NCBI GenBank assembly: GCA_964344295.1 | Contig: CAYFMR010000012.1 | Coordinates: 1-31,650 of the forward strand | Source of the DNA: JAAYFJ01 sp964344295 | GTDB taxonomy: Bacteria > Bacillota > Clostridia > Tissierellales > Peptoniphilaceae | Reading direction: 5' to 3' | DNA: 31,650 bases | Shown here: piece by piece, positions 31,384 to 31,650 of the stretch | Position numbering within the stretch: the first letter of the stretch is position 1 | Layout: every line of letters begins with the position of its first letter | Position numbers and translations under genes: made by a program | The notes under the pieces: generated by a model | Databases searched by the model: none | The model's input: only the letters and a program-made list of their open reading frames with translations | Told to the model about the DNA's origin: nothing

Positions 31384-31650
31384 CTACCTCACCATCAGCG
31401 GCACAATCTCCTCTTGCACAAAACTCTTATATTCTTCTCTCAAATTTTTTCGATACTTTAACTTCGTCAGTTGTTCACCAGATTTTTGCTTGTATGCGTC
31501 CAAGTCGCCGCTATCGACGAGCTCTTTTTCGCCTAGCTGGCTTCTGTCCTTATCTGCGACATAATTTTCTGCCACAAAGTCTAGGCTGTCCTTATCCACG
31601 GCCCACTTATCTGCAAACTCTGTGATCTTAGACTCGTACTTGGCCCTAAA
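31384..31650 (-). CDS. C-terminal end of a probable type I restriction enzyme R subunit (HsdR), cut by window edge
   Basis: The frame is open from the right edge to the stop at 31384, giving 88 residues that begin FRAKYESKITEFADKWAVDK and end KYRKNLREEYKSFVQEEIVP-LMVR. The pattern of a helical region, a DLDAYKQKSGEQLTKLKY stretch and a final amphipathic helix resembles the C-terminus of some HsdR proteins, where it docks the motor subunit to the methyltransferase. No nuclease or helicase motif is in view, so the call rests on general resemblance. No methionine start in the visible part is convincing; the internal GTG has no ribosome site. If right, hsdM and hsdS may lie nearby outside the window. 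Confidence 0.5.
   Translation of the reverse strand, partial: FRAKYESKITEFADKWAVDKDSLDFVAENYVADKDRSQLGEKELVDSGDLDAYKQKSGEQLTKLKYRKNLREEYKSFVQEEIVPLMVR

Overview
The window looks like a draft-assembly piece of an anaerobic Bacillota (Clostridia/Tissierellia-like) chromosome of roughly 50-55% GC. The reasons are a Bacillus/Clostridium-type large SRP RNA, strong AAGGAGG ribosome binding sites, a WalRK pair, an A-type flavodiiron protein, a flavodoxin-ferredoxin protein and a sporulation-type D,D-carboxypeptidase. No phage, transposase or CRISPR array was seen.

Layout. 1-1284 (-): ECF sigma factor (frameshifted) overlapping its anti-sigma gene. 1448-1860 (-): tRNA-Ser and SRP RNA behind one strong promoter. 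1975-3519 (-): secreted phosphodiester glycosidase. 3747-5569 (+): PPC-domain protein, EFR1-type flavodoxin/ferredoxin and an unknown protein. 5625-6035 (-): membrane rhodanese without its catalytic Cys. 6130-7629 (+): peptide-type binding lipoprotein. 7685-8650 (-): ADP-ribosylglycohydrolase. 8819-13982 (+): class III aminotransferase, serS, flavodiiron protein, D,D-carboxypeptidase, then tRNA-Arg(CCU).

14153-17664 (+) holds a broken two-component system: a membrane pseudokinase-like sensor, a NarX-like histidine kinase and an intact NarL/LuxR regulator. Convergent to it, 22804-17803 (-) is an operon of a degenerate receiver with Glu at the phosphosite, an SPFH protein with C-terminal zinc ribbons, a lipoprotein, a zinc-ribbon membrane protein and a tandem TPM-domain protein. 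The last, fourth and second of these correspond to Bacillus YdjH, YdjG and YdjI, but no PspA is present. This operon and a separate 61-residue secreted peptide share a promoter design: an 18-bp palindromic operator exactly 37 nt before a GATAAT -10 box. I infer a small cell-envelope stress regulon, perhaps controlled by the NarL-type regulator.

23510-26597 (-) is walR-walK plus a secreted protein of unknown role. 26639-29525 (+) is a yybP-ykoY (Mn2+) riboswitch with an overlapping terminator in front of a Ca2+/Mn2+ P-type ATPase. 29740-31313 (-) is a damaged DUF2254 membrane protein gene containing a 100-N gap flanked by identical 55-bp copies, which is an assembly artefact. The right edge has what looks like the C-terminus of a type I restriction subunit R.

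Five genes carry frameshifts or in-frame stops. Several frameshifts fall in homopolymers, so sequence error is a serious alternative to genuine gene decay.
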